This document shows positions 35,401-46,986 of a DNA stretch of 64,000 nucleotides, piece by piece. The translations under genes were made by a program, and so were the position numbers. The notes under the pieces are model-generated. The model did not search any database. It worked only from the letters and a program-made list of their open reading frames with translations, and was not told the origin of the DNA. Each line of letters opens with the position of its first letter. The first letter of the stretch is position 1. The DNA lies in the NCBI GenBank assembly GCA_964016875.1, contig OZ024726.1, positions 52,750,825-52,814,824 on the forward strand, given 5' to 3'. Source of the stretch: Fallopia convolvulus. Its lineage: Eukaryota > Streptophyta > Magnoliopsida > Caryophyllales > Polygonaceae.

Positions 35401-38400
35401 AAAGAATATCAACTGAGGAGTAGCGGAAAAAGGCAACCATGTTTCCACATCTGCTTATAGAAAGAGATAATTAATTGGCAGATGCCCATTTCTTGCTTGA
35501 TAGAGAAGTCGAGAAAAAGGATATATAGCAAATTACCCGTAAAAGCGAAGGCAATCTCTTTGAAGAGAATGACCACAGCTTGCAATACGGTTTGCAGTTG
35601 TATGGTTAGAGAAGCTAAGTTCCAAGAACTTGCCAAAGGAGAGTCCCCAGGCAGAATCAGACATTACAACTCTATAAGTTGCTGGTGGAACTTCATGTTT
35701 ATGTGAGCAAACAAGGCACCTATGCCACATCCAGATCTTTCCATCTTGCTGTCCAGGAAGCTTATGTGAAGACAGACGTCTAACATTTATAGTCAGACTA
35801 CCCTGTTGATGAGTATAACACTGAACATGTGCCTCAACAGACTCATTACACAGTCTACAGTGAGATGCCTGAAAAGTCAAGTGCCACATTACATTTCTAG
35901 CCTGGTGCAAGAGATTCAAAATTTGAAACCAAGGACGCGTTTGGATTACCAAGATAATGCATTGTCTTGGGTAATCCAAATGCACCCCAATATGCAAAGG
36001 TGAAAGCAAATACATACAGGATTAAGCAAGTCATCTTGAAGGTATCTTCCCAGTGGCTTATCAAAAGAACCATAAAATTTTATGCGCAAGAGCCGAGAAC
36101 GTTCACAGACAATGCCTTTCATGACACAATGGCTTGAAAAGGAAACCAAGATGCTTTGATGACTCTCTGATGGTGAAAAGGATTCATGAGATACTTGTTC
36201 ACCAGCCCTTTCAAGTGATTCAGCCTGCGAATTATCAAGTACATTGCCAGCTGAAACAGATAATTGACCATCAAGACATTTATCACCTGTGTCATCAGTT
36301 CTATCATCCTTGGGGTTAAAGGCAGAAGGAAAATTGATAGGCTCAGCTGATGACACCAATTCACCAACTTCCATGACATCAGGTTCAGTTGTCACCAAAT
36401 TATCCATACTTGCCACTGAAGGCAAACTGGCACCCTCATCTGACAGAAATGAAGTCTCCAAGGATAAATGATGAGCAGCAAATACTGCATACTGAACAAC
36501 GCGTTTAAGCTTCTTAAGATTGTCACGACATGATCCCTTCAGCAAGATCTACAAACACAGAGAGAAAAAATGAGTTGGAGAATGAGCCAGCTGCATAGAT
36601 AGACAAGAATATCAAAGTAGTGTACATTACTATTTTTATGTACAGATACTTCACTGCATAACAGAATGAAGCAAGAAATGGGATGGAGATATTACCGTGC
36701 AACCTAAACGTCTTGGACATCCTTCAAAGAACATCAATGTTTTTGATGGCATTTTATTAACTTGATTGGTAGCCTCAAGTTCTTCGGCAACCTTCTCTAG
36801 ATGAAAGAGTTCACAATGTCCTAAACGAGCCAGAGAAATACTACTAACAGAAGTGATAGAAGCTCCAGTGCACTGAGCTATCTTCTCCAACAAATGCCTT
36901 TTAACATTCAAGACCAAAGAAATTTCCTTCGCAAGCATGTACTCTTGGGCATATGGAGAGACACTTTTTTCAACTAACAATACATTTGGTCGATGAGCCT
37001 CTATCTTTGAAAGGATTATTTTGAGATGATTCATTTCCTGTTATAGAGACAAGGAAATTTATTATCATTAATTGGCAAAGAGGAACCTCTATCCTAATAT
37101 TGGATGCTACAAATTACCTCTTCAAGCAATGTATTGAAAGAAGCAAGCTCACTAGCGGCTCTTTGGTACTCAAGTGATCCTCCTAAGAGTAATATCCTAG
37201 GGCTTTTGTACTGCGAAGTCATTCTCTTGTGTCTAACGTTCTTTGTACAAACCACTCCCTTTATAAGACCACTGCAAATGAAAAAAAATCTTACAAAATG
37301 AGAAATTATATTAAGGGAATACAAGCACACACAACCTAAGCCAGTAGATGAGCATAGTATATAATTATATACACGACATGAAAATCATTGACATGTTCTA
37401 ATACCTTTGGTCTGGTTTTCCTGATGCTACACATTTAATCTTTACATAAGCACCAGGATCCATACTGCCTCCCTTGCTAGTATCTGGCTTAACAAAGTTT
37501 GCAGCTTGCCACGCTAAATCGCTGATGATGTCAAGCCAATTGTCGCTTTCATTATCTGCTGTAAATTTAATGTCCTCTCCCTTCAATAACTGGGATACAA
37601 GAGCTTTAAATTGACCCTGAATAAGTGATTTTATAGGCTCCTTCTGTTCCTGGCTGTGTTTCTCCTTGCCTGGGAAAAAACTATTAACACCACTACCGGA
37701 TGAGAACATTCGTCCTGCATCCCCAAGTTCATCATCTTCATCATCATATTCAAAAAAGTTACTCTCAGAGTCATCATCTTCATCTTCAGGAGGTGGAGGA
37801 AACCAAATGTCATCATTGTTCTCAAAATCCACTTGCTTTTTAATTTTCTCTTTTTCGAAGGACCCCTCATTTTGGGAGTAAAAATTTCCCACAGCGTCAT
37901 GATTTACAGAATGGCTAACTCTAGTTAGATTAACATTGATCCTAGAGGGGCTGCCTGAAGGACTTGAGTCCACAGACCTGTAACTATCTTGTTCTTGCCT
38001 AAAACTAACACTAGATGTTTCTAGATCTGAACTGTAATGGTAGAAGTCATTTGATGGACTCAATAATTGCTTCCCACAATCATCTGTTTCTTCATCACTC
38101 CTGCACTTGAGGATAAATACTATTAAGTAAGAAGCTTCAAAGAGACAAAGAAAAAGTTGCAGAAAATTGCACAAGTGTAAACAAACTTGTATTAGAAAAT
38201 CTCTCACCTTCCTAATATGTTAGCAAATATCAGATCAGTCAAAAATAGAATGAAATCACATAAAATTCTCAAAAAATGAGAAGACTAACCGTGTGGGAGA
38301 GTGTCGGATAGAGATTAAGGATATATGAGTTGAGGAAGATGTGAAACTTTTGCTTTTGCTCAATATTTTCAAAGAGATTTTATGTTCTCCCTCTTCAACT

Positions 38401-38762
38401 GTACAAGGGGAAAGGGGTTCAGGGCTTCCTCTAGGAGACTCACAAGGATAAATCCTTTCTGCATATCTCTTGGATGCTCTAAAGCAAAACTTGCAAGACT
38501 TGATAATATTCTCCAATTGACAACCATTTTCAATTCTATCTGTTGTAGTAGCAAGAGTAACAAGGGAGCCACTTCTTCGGACACAGGATCCACACAACCA
38601 CCTTCCACAGCAATTACAACTGAATTTAGGACAGAACTCAGTGAATTGCAGTTTACAGTCGCTACAAATCTTGTTCTCAGCCATGGAAAACACAGGAAAC
38701 CGAGGTATCCAAGACTTGACTTTCTCAATCAGATTTATGAAGAAGTTATCAGACACACCCAT
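32498..38762 (-). CDS. 1-phosphatidylinositol-3-phosphate 5-kinase, FAB1C/D-type (PIKfyve)
   Basis: There are eleven minus-strand exons: 38290-38762, 37405-38100, 37118-37271, 36696-37037, 36018-36548, 35537-35868, 35324-35450, 35026-35190, 33452-34675, 33101-33367 and 32498-32752. They total 1521 aa with every phase closing. The protein makes PI(3,5)P2 from PI3P on endosomes and vacuoles. An N-terminal cysteine-rich finger (C33, C36, C49, C52, C57, C60, C91/C94 region) resembles FYVE but lacks the basic RHHCR pocket motif, reading KFSCNCCGR. An acidic spacer follows. Next is the Cpn60/TCP1-like domain in exons 3-5 (about 390-640; LLLGGSLEYQR, ILLKGSCRDNLKK). A Cys-rich CCR segment in exon 6 has SHCRLCNES. 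The C-terminal PIPK catalytic domain (about 1200-1515) has FIIKQVTKTE, ISRVYDLKGSSRSRYN and MDYSLLVGVDEE. Start: the first in-frame ATG, giving MGVSDNFFINLIEKVKSWI, as in FAB1C. Confidence 0.94.
32797..33031. mobile_element. SINE-like retroposon in FAB1 intron 10
   Basis: A perfect 16-bp direct repeat, ACATTAACAAATATAG, lies at 32781-32796 and 33032-33047 and brackets 235 bp. The right end is a short GAT/GAC trinucleotide tail. A target duplication of this length with a simple-repeat tail fits insertion by LINE machinery. I cannot identify clear pol III A and B boxes, so the SINE label is provisional. Confidence 0.7.
35936..35990. repeat. Small hairpin (possible MITE relic) in FAB1 intron 5
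   Basis: GCGTTTGGATTACC and GGTAATCCAAATGC face each other around a short centre, also pairing AAGA/TCTT. A GCGTTTGG-type end is common in plant MITEs. It lies between exons 5 and 6. Confidence 0.6.
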
Positions 38763-41141
38763 CAACTTTGTGATCCAACAACAACAAGCACACTCTATAA
38801 ACTCTTTCTAGTTCGGTATAAACTCAAATCTACAAATCCAAACCTATAATACCCTAATCTGTAATAAAATCTCAAGAGAAGAGAATCAAGGATTACAGAT
38901 AAGAATTCAACCCACAACAAAAAGGATATGGGAAGTTCTGATAAGGAAATTTTAGGGACAAATTTAGAAAGCCTTTAAGGTTGTCTCTAAACAGCCCCCT
39001 GAATTTCGTCCTCGATTTATTTCCCTTCTTTTTCTATGGTAATACTTCGATTGTTGCAAAAACCAAAAAGCTACTTAGAACAACAATTTACCTCCTCAAT
39101 AGCCAAATACAGATGAGGGGCAATTAACAATAAACAAAAAAAAAACCTGTGTATTTACAAGAGACGCTTGAATCTATCGCTCAAGAACACTGCAATTAAG
39201 ACCATTACAAGAAACGTCGGTTAGATCACAAAGTTGAGAATACACAACAAACGTCAGAATCTCGAGTACTGAAGAACATGCTTGAGGACCATTTCACAGA
39301 GAGGGTTTCAGGCGCTACTCTTGAAGCTCGCATCTCCTTTCTTCTTTGAAATCAATGCCAATTAAATTCTTCTGCAAGTACTGCTCCAGTTCCACCATTT
39401 TGTTGGGTTCCATTGCTTAGCTCTGCAATTTTAAATTAACATCCCTCTCTCTTCGACCCCTCCTCCCTCCCTATACAATACAAAAGTAATCTCTAGGCCT
39501 CTACCCTAAGAAAAGAATACAAATTTCCACCAAAAAAATAAAGAAAAGAATACAAAATAAAATTTTTATTATAAAATAACTAGTTAAAGGTATAAGATGA
39601 TTTTACTAAAAATAGATAATATTATGATATTAATATAAAATATATATATAATATCTCAATTAAAATTAGGTAATTTATACAAATTAATTTTTTTTAGATC
39701 CTACCCTATATTTTAGTTAAATATATTTAAATATTTTATTATTATTTGTTGGAATCTTACCCCAAATTTAGATTAAAATTGTTAAAATATTAATTTCACT
39801 TAAATTCAATATTTCTAAATATATTTTTTTAGTTTTTATTAAGATATTGATATGCAAAAAAAATACTCAATTTTTAAAGATAATAATTAGAGCAAGATGT
39901 TTAGAAAGCATAATATTTTTTTTTTAATTTTAATTTAATTTATGAATGTTATGTATTAGATTTTTTATCTTTTACTTCATAATAAATAAATAAATAATAT
40001 TTATAAATATAAAAAATATTAATATAAAAATTAGTAGATTAATATAAATTAATATTATGAATTAAAGATAATCAGGGTAGAGTATCTAGCCAGCATAATA
40101 TAATTTATTTAAATAATATTTTAAAGTTAATTTATTAAAATTATTTCACATAGCGGAATTTTTTCAACAGAAATGATTTTTGCTCCATAATTTATGATGC
40201 AGATAGTTTTCTTGACATGGATCCTTCCTAAAAACTCAAAAGCATGCTTGATTAATGTTTAATGTATTTGGTAGTATTTAATATCATGTAATAAATAGTT
40301 GATTTTAATTAGTAACTTATGAGTAGATAATTGATTTATTATATTTGAAATGTAAAATTTACTGACTATTTTATCCATTGGACCCCAGCTAGTTTACAAA
40401 CTATTTTATATACTAATATATGTATTAAAGTGATTTTTTGGTAATGAAAATCACGTAAGCTACCTTGCATAATTACATATGAGTATATGACTATAGTCTA
40501 TATGAATATCTTAATGACTTGATGTACCCTAACTAGGTCCAATGTCAAAAACTAGGTTCAATGGAATCGGTCACATTAAAGGAGAACCCTGATAATTTTT
40601 ATAGTATTATAAAAAAAAAATGAGGGACAAAAGAAAAAAATTGTGCTTTTTAACGGGAAAGTTGACGAGGTAAACGGCTGGGTGATTCTCCGCAACAAAA
40701 TTACATTTAAAGGGTGTGTCAAAATAAATAGTGATTTAACGGGTGGTATCTTGCTATATCGACCATTTAGCGGGCGGTTGTACGCAAAAAGCTCAAAAAA
40801 AAAAGTAACAAAAAAAATATCTAAAGAGAAAAAAGGAAAAGGGATTACATTTGTTGGGCGATGCCTTTCTAATAATTGATTTGACTTGCCTTATTGTAAA
40901 AAAAATAACACAAAATGACTATAAATCCTAAATTCTAAATTTAAAATCCTAACCCCTAAACCCCAAATCATATATCCCTTAAATCATAAATCTTAAAGGA
41001 CATAATTTAAAAACGTAAACGTTTACACCCTTAACCTTAAACCACAAATCTAAAATCTATAAACCTTAAATCTTAAACCCTAAACTCCTAATTATAAAAC
41101 CTTAAAATGCAAACCCAAAAACCTAAACCACATATCCTAAG
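38763..41141. other. FAB1 upstream region and AT-rich intergenic DNA
   Basis: The first roughly 650 bp should hold the FAB1 promoter and 5' leader, possibly with a leader intron; its exact layout is unclear. From 39500 the sequence is very AT-rich. From about 40920 to 41110 it contains degenerate CCTAAA/CTTAAA words resembling decayed telomere-type repeats (CCCTAAA). No gene is supported. Confidence 0.45.
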
Positions 41142-41425
41142 TGGATTGAGAGTATTTGTTGAGCTTTTCTTTGGTCGGTTAATGTTGAAAGCAAGAAAAT
41201 TTTGGTTGCTTGGACTAAAGCTTGTAAACCTTTGGAGGAAAAAAGCCTTAATTTCAAAGAGTTATTATCTTGGAACAAGACCTTATTATTTAAGCTTGGG
41301 TTTGATCTTCTCACTAGTAAAGAAAATTCATGAACTGTGTGAGCTGATAAGAATTTTTTGAAAGGAAGAAGCTTTTGGACTTTGAATAGTTCAAGTTATG
41401 AGGCTTTGGAAATAAGTATTGAAAC
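41142..41425 (+). pseudogene. LINE (non-LTR) reverse transcriptase tail fragment
   Basis: One frame with several stops reads WIESIC, AFLWS, VAWTKACKPLEEKSLNFKEL, LSWNKTLLFKLGFDLL and LKGRSFWTLN. This is the conserved stretch after reverse transcriptase in plant L1-type LINEs that precedes the zf-RVT region. The stops (for example at 41160) show it is dead. It is directly followed by the hAT element. Confidence 0.8.
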
Positions 41426-41450
41426 TTAAAGTTCCTATTCAATCATCCAT

Positions 41451-41742
41451 CAGGCCCGTTTCAAATATTTCAGGGGTCTAGGGCGAAATAAAATTTAGGG
41501 GCCTCTTAAACTTAATAAATAAATGGGCATTTTTTAGCATAACAAATAAATGGACATTTTCATATAATTTTTATTTATTTTTTACGTTAGATAATAAACA
41601 AGCCTTTTTTTAGCATTAATGGTTTTTTTAACATTAATAGACCTATTTTTATTAATAGTAAAAAAATTTTATCCGGGAGGCCTCTATATTTTCGGGGCCC
41701 ATAGCGACCGCCCCTCCTCGCCCGCCCTAATAGCCGGCCCTG
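41451..41742. mobile_element. Non-autonomous hAT element (292 bp) with 8-bp target duplication
   Basis: An exact 8-bp duplication, TCATCCAT, flanks it (41443-41450 and 41743-41750). The ends are CAGGCCCG and, inverted, CAGGGCCGGCT, imperfect but of the hAT CAGGG type. The right end is GC-rich (GGGCGGGCGAGGAGGGGCGG on the minus strand). The interior is AT-rich and non-coding. Confidence 0.85.
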
Positions 41743-41967
41743 TCATCCATCAATAGCCAAGTTACAACAAGCCGTTCTAATTACCTATGATTATTAAAGA
41801 TATATACATTTTTTTAAATAATAAACATAGAACATGAAAATTTTCCCTTCCAACAGATGGGTTAAACATTTAGTTATATCAAAAGCTAAAATGACGATCT
41901 TTAATTTTTAGTGAATAATAGAGCAGAGTAAACGAAAACCAATTGTATATATCTCGCTGAATATGCG

Positions 41968-42683
41968 TAGGGGTGTCAATCGGGTGGATTGGGTTCATGT
42001 CGAGTCATTTCAGTTTCGGGTAAGTTCGAATCCGAGTCAAAGTCGGATATTTTGACAATCGGATCAAATTGGGTTGGACCATTTCGGGTCGGGTGCTCAA
42101 TTAATCAAGCAAAGTCGAGCTTTTTTAAGTCAATTTATGTCAAATTATTCAGTTTTCGGTCCAACAAACTCGAAACCTGACTCACCCGAAATCTGACTAA
42201 ACCCAAAATTCGATTTATCTGTGCCGAATTTCGATTAAGACAATATATTGAATTATGATTTTTGTAGTTTAATAACTCTAGGGTCTAAATATTTAATGTA
42301 ACATTTTAATTAAAAAACAAAATTATAATAAATTTCACTATTATTAATATTTTAAAAACATAATGTAACTTTTGGATGATTTCGGGTCGGACAACTTTGG
42401 ATTTTCGAATGATTTTGGGTTGGGTAACTTCAGATTTTCGGTTAATTTCGGGTCACATAGCATCAAGTATCGGGTTAAATTGGGCTAGTCTATTCGGATA
42501 TAATTTTTTTCTGTGAAGTATCGGATATAATTGGTTTCAAATTTATCTTGAGTTCGAGCTTTCTCCAGTTTGGGTCAAACTAATTTTGGGTATATACTTT
42601 TTTATTTTTGGGGTCTCAAATCAAATTTAGGATCTGATTAATTAAATTGATTTTTCAGATGGGATTAAATTTTGACAATCCTA
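41968..42683. repeat. TCGGGT-rich repeat with imperfect inverted ends
   Basis: The left end TAGGGGTGTCAA and the inverted right end TAGGATTGTCAA bound about 716 bp, filled with TTCGGGTCGGG, TCGGGTT and TTTCGG words. Such segments are common in plant genomes. The superfamily and target duplication are not clear here. Confidence 0.5.
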
Positions 42684-43235
42684 AATAATCGTGAGGATAA
42701 AATAAAGATTCATCGCCAATATCACAAAACCATTTAAAGTTCAAGGAATAGAGCAATAAAAAATTAAAAAATGCTCGACATCCATTTTGTATTTTGATAA
42801 GTTTATCCACGTTAATTGGTGTGCGTTTTCTTAAAGAATCCAAACTCTTGACCTAACGGTCGATAAAGGTGTGCGTATTCTTAAAAAAATCTCTTTTTTT
42901 GGTCTTAGCTTTCTACCAAAAAAAAAAAAAAACTCTTGGCTATGGTCGATATTGATGTTGCACCAAATCAAACTACTAAAAACAAATAATGATACTAATA
43001 AAAAAGAGTCCAGTCCTTGAAGAATTAATAGCTAATTAATGAACCCAATTAACGATGTGTTCGGTTATTGGTTCGTGTTTTGTTTTTGGAGATGCCTAGT
43101 ATAAGAAGAGGATTCACTCATGTCTAAGAAGTTACCTCGGTATTATTTATACGGAGTAATATTTATTTTGATTTTTCGTGTATGCTTAAATTAATTATAT
43201 CTAATGTTAATGATTTTAGTGTCATTAATATTTTT

Positions 43236-44181
43236 GAGTGAATTTTACAAAACTACCTGTAAAATAGGTATTTGTGCACAAAACTATCCGTAAAATTCGA
43301 AATTGCATTAAACCATCCTTAAAATAGTTCTGTTAACATATGGCCACCCTCAATCTTAATCTGTTAAAGTTCTTATTGAAAATCAGAAAAATTAAAATAA
43401 ATTTCCTTAACCAACATATTTCCAATTTAATTCCCTACACCCATATTAAAAGAAAACAAAACAAAAAAACCCTCAAAGTAACCTTCCCAAATAGATCTGA
43501 CTCCTCTTCATGTCTTCATCCTTCCATGGAGGATGAACCTCCCCCTTCAAGTAGTACTCGGAGCTCAGATACATGAGCTCAAATCTAACCTCTACAAGCG
43601 CCCCAATGCTCGCATCCTCTCACACACGGAGTATGTTCGCATCAAGGCCCTTGCCCTCTTTATGCTAATGGCTTTCTCAAGCTTGATTCACCCTCATCCC
43701 TTCTGCTGCCGCCTGCAAGATTATCTCCCTCTTTGAAAACTCCATGTGCGACATCTCCTGACTCCTTCGTGTCCCAAGCGTCCAATTTAGTCGACGACGT
43801 CATTGACTACTTCACTATCCCCCAAATTATCCTAAACCATCTTTGATTCAGTGCACTTTGTATATATGCAATAACCCCTTAATCAGCCCTAGGAGTTATA
43901 GGCGGCAACGTTTTATGTGGGATTGAGGGTATTCTTAGTAGAAAAAGGGGGATTTGGGGTTGGGATTTGCTGATTTGAGTTCCATATTAAATTGGAAATA
44001 TGTTTATTAAGTTTTTTTTTTTACTTTTGCTGATTTTTTGACGGCGCTTTTAATGGATTGAGATTGAGGGTGGCCATATGTTAACAGAACTATTTTAAGG
44101 GTGGTTTAATGCAATTTCGAATTTTACATGTGATTTTATGCACAAATACCTATTTTACGGGTGGTTTTGTGAAATTTACCC
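43236..44181. mobile_element. MULE with long terminal inverted repeats (946 bp), Pack-MULE candidate
   Basis: Inverted repeats of about 115 bp (outer ends GAGTGAATTTTACAAAAC and GGGTAAATTTCACAAAAC) include the shared ACATATGGCCACCCTCAAT. A 9-bp target duplication, AATATTTTT, flanks it exactly (43227-43235 and 44182-44190), as in Mutator-like elements. The interior (about 43440-43860) is more GC-rich and codon-like. One frame reads AQIHELKSNLYKRPNARI and a shifted frame continues QASNLVDDVIDYFTIPQI. This looks like a fragment of a captured gene that I cannot name. Confidence 0.88.
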
Positions 44182-44587
44182 AATATTTTTTGATGTAATC
44201 GGGATTCTTGACGATACTATAGAAATCAATTTTTTCTCTCTATATTACGGGTTTGTACGTGTATGAAGAATGCATGATCATATAAGTGAATATTTAGAAG
44301 TTATATTACATACGAGGAAATCAAATTTTGTGAGTCAATCAATAACCTATACGAGGTTTCTGGAGAAATTAAGTTCACTATAAAGTTCAGTGATCTATGA
44401 CTGATGTACATACGTAACATTAACCCTTCCATTAAAAAAAAGCATCATTAATCCTATAAATCTAAAGCAACTCCATAAGATAAGTCATACAATACTTTTC
44501 ATGCCGAATATATATTTTTGAAAACTAACAAAAATTTGAATCTCACATCACATGTCCAAATTACTTATAATGTATTAAGCATACATA

Positions 44588-44726
44588 GATTATCTCCTTT
44601 GATTTATAGTTTAGAAATCTCTAATTGTATGACAACTACTATTCCATGTTTATTTCTTTTGGGATTATCTCCTTTGATTTATAGATAAGAAATCTCTAAT
44701 TGTATGACAACTACTATTCCATGTCG
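44588..44726. repeat. Tandem duplication of about 78 bp
   Basis: The block TATCTCCTTTGATTTATAG...TGACAACTACTATTCCATG appears twice in succession (starting about 44590 and 44666) with few changes. Confidence 0.85.
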
Positions 44727-45075
44727 TATTTTATTTCTTTTGGTGTGCTTTGAAAATTTTGGAAGCCATTGGATTGGTGATTGAATACCAAGTAGAGCTC
44801 TCTAAAGCATAAAGTAGCCGACCATATATGTAAGATACAAATTAGTTTCTTTCACGTCATCATCATCATGTATGACTCGTTTCCATGTGATGTTCATGCC
44901 AAACTTTAATAAGTTTCTTCCACCTTTTGGATTTTGGTAGTATTTTAAATGGATACTTTTCCTTAAAATGTTTTAAATAATTGCTTTGTATCAAAGGGAA
45001 AAAAGGCATACGTATGTAACACGAAAAAGGTGTGTTTACGAGCACTTTATTATTTATTTCCCCAAAAATAAGATG

Positions 45076-45393
45076 CTTGTTGGGATCTTCACCATTAAGT
45101 TTATGGAATTGGGACAAAAGGTGAATCAATCCAGATTTCAGCTCAAACTTGACTCCATCAACTAGAGCAGGAAATTGCACCGTCAAAGGTTGTTGTGTCA
45201 GATTTAGTGCAGTCGACTGTCTCAGAGTTCTGTCAGCCATCTCAATTGTTTTAGATTTAGATGCAGATTCTTCAAGTGAGAACGGTAAAGCCCGAAAGTG
45301 ATCCCGAATTTCCTTCCTTAGCTTGAAGAGTGTCATGTCAATATCTGGATCAAAAAGCAATGGAGATGAGTTAGTAGCACGAGTATGAACTAT
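45076..45393 (-). pseudogene. gag N-terminal fragment of Athila-like element
   Basis: The minus strand reads LFDPDIDMTLFKLRKEIRDH and then VKFELKSGLIHLLSQFH and GEDPNKHL, matching the gag at 1193-1530. Homology ends at 45076. The expected ATG is ATA at 45391-45393, so the original start is lost. The continuing frame to 44866 is unrelated flank. Confidence 0.88.
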
Positions 45394-45447
45394 ATAACAG
45401 GTTCACACCCAAAATAGCACAAAAGTAAAAACACAAATAGCGACGAG

Positions 45448-45465
45448 TCCCCGGCAACGACGCCA
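45448..45465 (-). other. Primer-binding site, tRNA-Asp type
   Basis: The minus strand reads TGGCGTCGTTGCCGGGGA just inside the LTR end, complementary to tRNA-Asp with one mismatch. Confidence 0.85.
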
Positions 45466-46299
45466 AATTTAATGAAGTATTTTCGTGGTCGTTAATACCT
45501 ACCAAAGAATCCTGACTTAACCAAATTTAGTAGAATGGTAAGCAAGGGTCGATCACACAAAGACTCGTGTATTTATGTTATTACTTAAATGCCAAGTAAC
45601 CAAGAGGTTTTTTTTGAATGATTATCCTAACTCTACTATGCAAAGTAAAAGAAAATATGAATGCAAGGATGATTAAATCAATATGAGACAAGTGTGTTCA
45701 ACTAGTTAAATCCATCATGACATTGCTTTGTGGATCATTGATTCTCTTGATTCTCAATTCACTTGAATAATCTATTGTGGATTATGACCCTACTAAGGAT
45801 TATGACCCGAACTTCAGATTTAGTTGATAGAACCACTGCTGAAAAACGCGTCTGTAGCCAGAAAATATTTAGCCACGAATTTTGGCGAGGGTAATTTGGG
45901 TGGCAACAACCATAAATTTAGCCACAAATATTTCAGTTTGCGGTAATGTGGCCATGAAATATAGAGTTGTGGCTAGTTTTGGGGCCAAATAGCCCCGAAA
46001 ATTGAGCGCGGCTAGATTTGGTTGTAGATTTCTGGCCATATTGTCATGAAAACAAGCTCGTGGCTAACGTTAAGGCCCAATGGACGCGAATTTTTTGCGC
46101 AGCTAGATTCATTTCTAGAGTAGTAGCTAATTAGCCACGAAAAAAGATTCGTGTGTATATTCAGGACAAAGTCTGGAGCTAAGTACCCACATACTAGTCG
46201 TGGCTAGGTTTGTGGATATTTGTGTGGGTAATTTGAATCATTGACTCATAAATAGTCCTTCATTTCGTTAGATTTTTTAGAAATAACCACAAAACTAGC

Positions 46300-46650
46300 C
46301 ACGAGTTCTTTTTTTCGTGTCTAACATAGTTTGTTTGGAAACATCTGCGATAACAGTCACAAGATTAGCCACGAGTTCTTTATTTCGTGAGAAATCTGCA
46401 GAAATAACCACGAGATTAGTCACGAGTTCTTCGTTTCGTGTCTAACTTTGTTTGTTTGGAAAAATTTGCAGAAACAGTCATGAGATTAGCCACGAGTTCT
46501 TCATTTCGTGAGAAATCTGCAGAAATAACCACGAGACTAGTCATGAGTTCTTTATTTCGTGTCTAACTTTCTTTGTTTGGAGAAATTTGCAGAAACAGTC
46601 ACGAGATTAGCCACGAGTTCTTCATTTCGTGGTAAACTTCAGAAATAACA
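46300..46650 (+). repeat. Subterminal repeats of CACTA copy 1 (about 117-bp units)
   Basis: Units built from CACGAGTTCTTCATTTCGTG, GAAATCTGCAGAAATAACCA and TTTGTTTGGAAAAATTTGC recur about three times. In CACTA elements such motifs bind transposase. Copy 2 has the same unit inverted, about six times. Confidence 0.85.
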
Positions 46651-46986
46651 AAAAGATTTCAACGAAGGAAGAGGAGAAGAGTACATTTGGATTGGGCTGC
46701 TCCTCCATATGGGCCGAGTACGGTGATCCAAAAACGGGCCCATTTCTTTTCACTCCCAAGCCCATCAGATTTTCTATTACCCTACAAGCCCATTCCTAAT
46801 TAATTTTTATTATTTGTAAAATTATTTCCACTATAAATAACAACTATTTTAAAATTTTAATAAATATTACCCATAGGCCTTTATAAAAAATATTTATTAA
46901 AATAAAATATCAATCATGCTCACCTAGGAAATTAATAATTTTAATAAATTATAAATGACTTCCTAATAAATTAATAATTTTTAATT

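Noticed and set aside
40643..40879. 78-codon Lys-rich ORF
   Set aside because: No recognisable domain, AT-rich low-complexity tail, no splice or promoter context.
44866..45075. C-terminal part of the minus-strand gag-like ORF
   Set aside because: Homology to gag stops at about 45076; the continuing residues are chance translation of flanking DNA.
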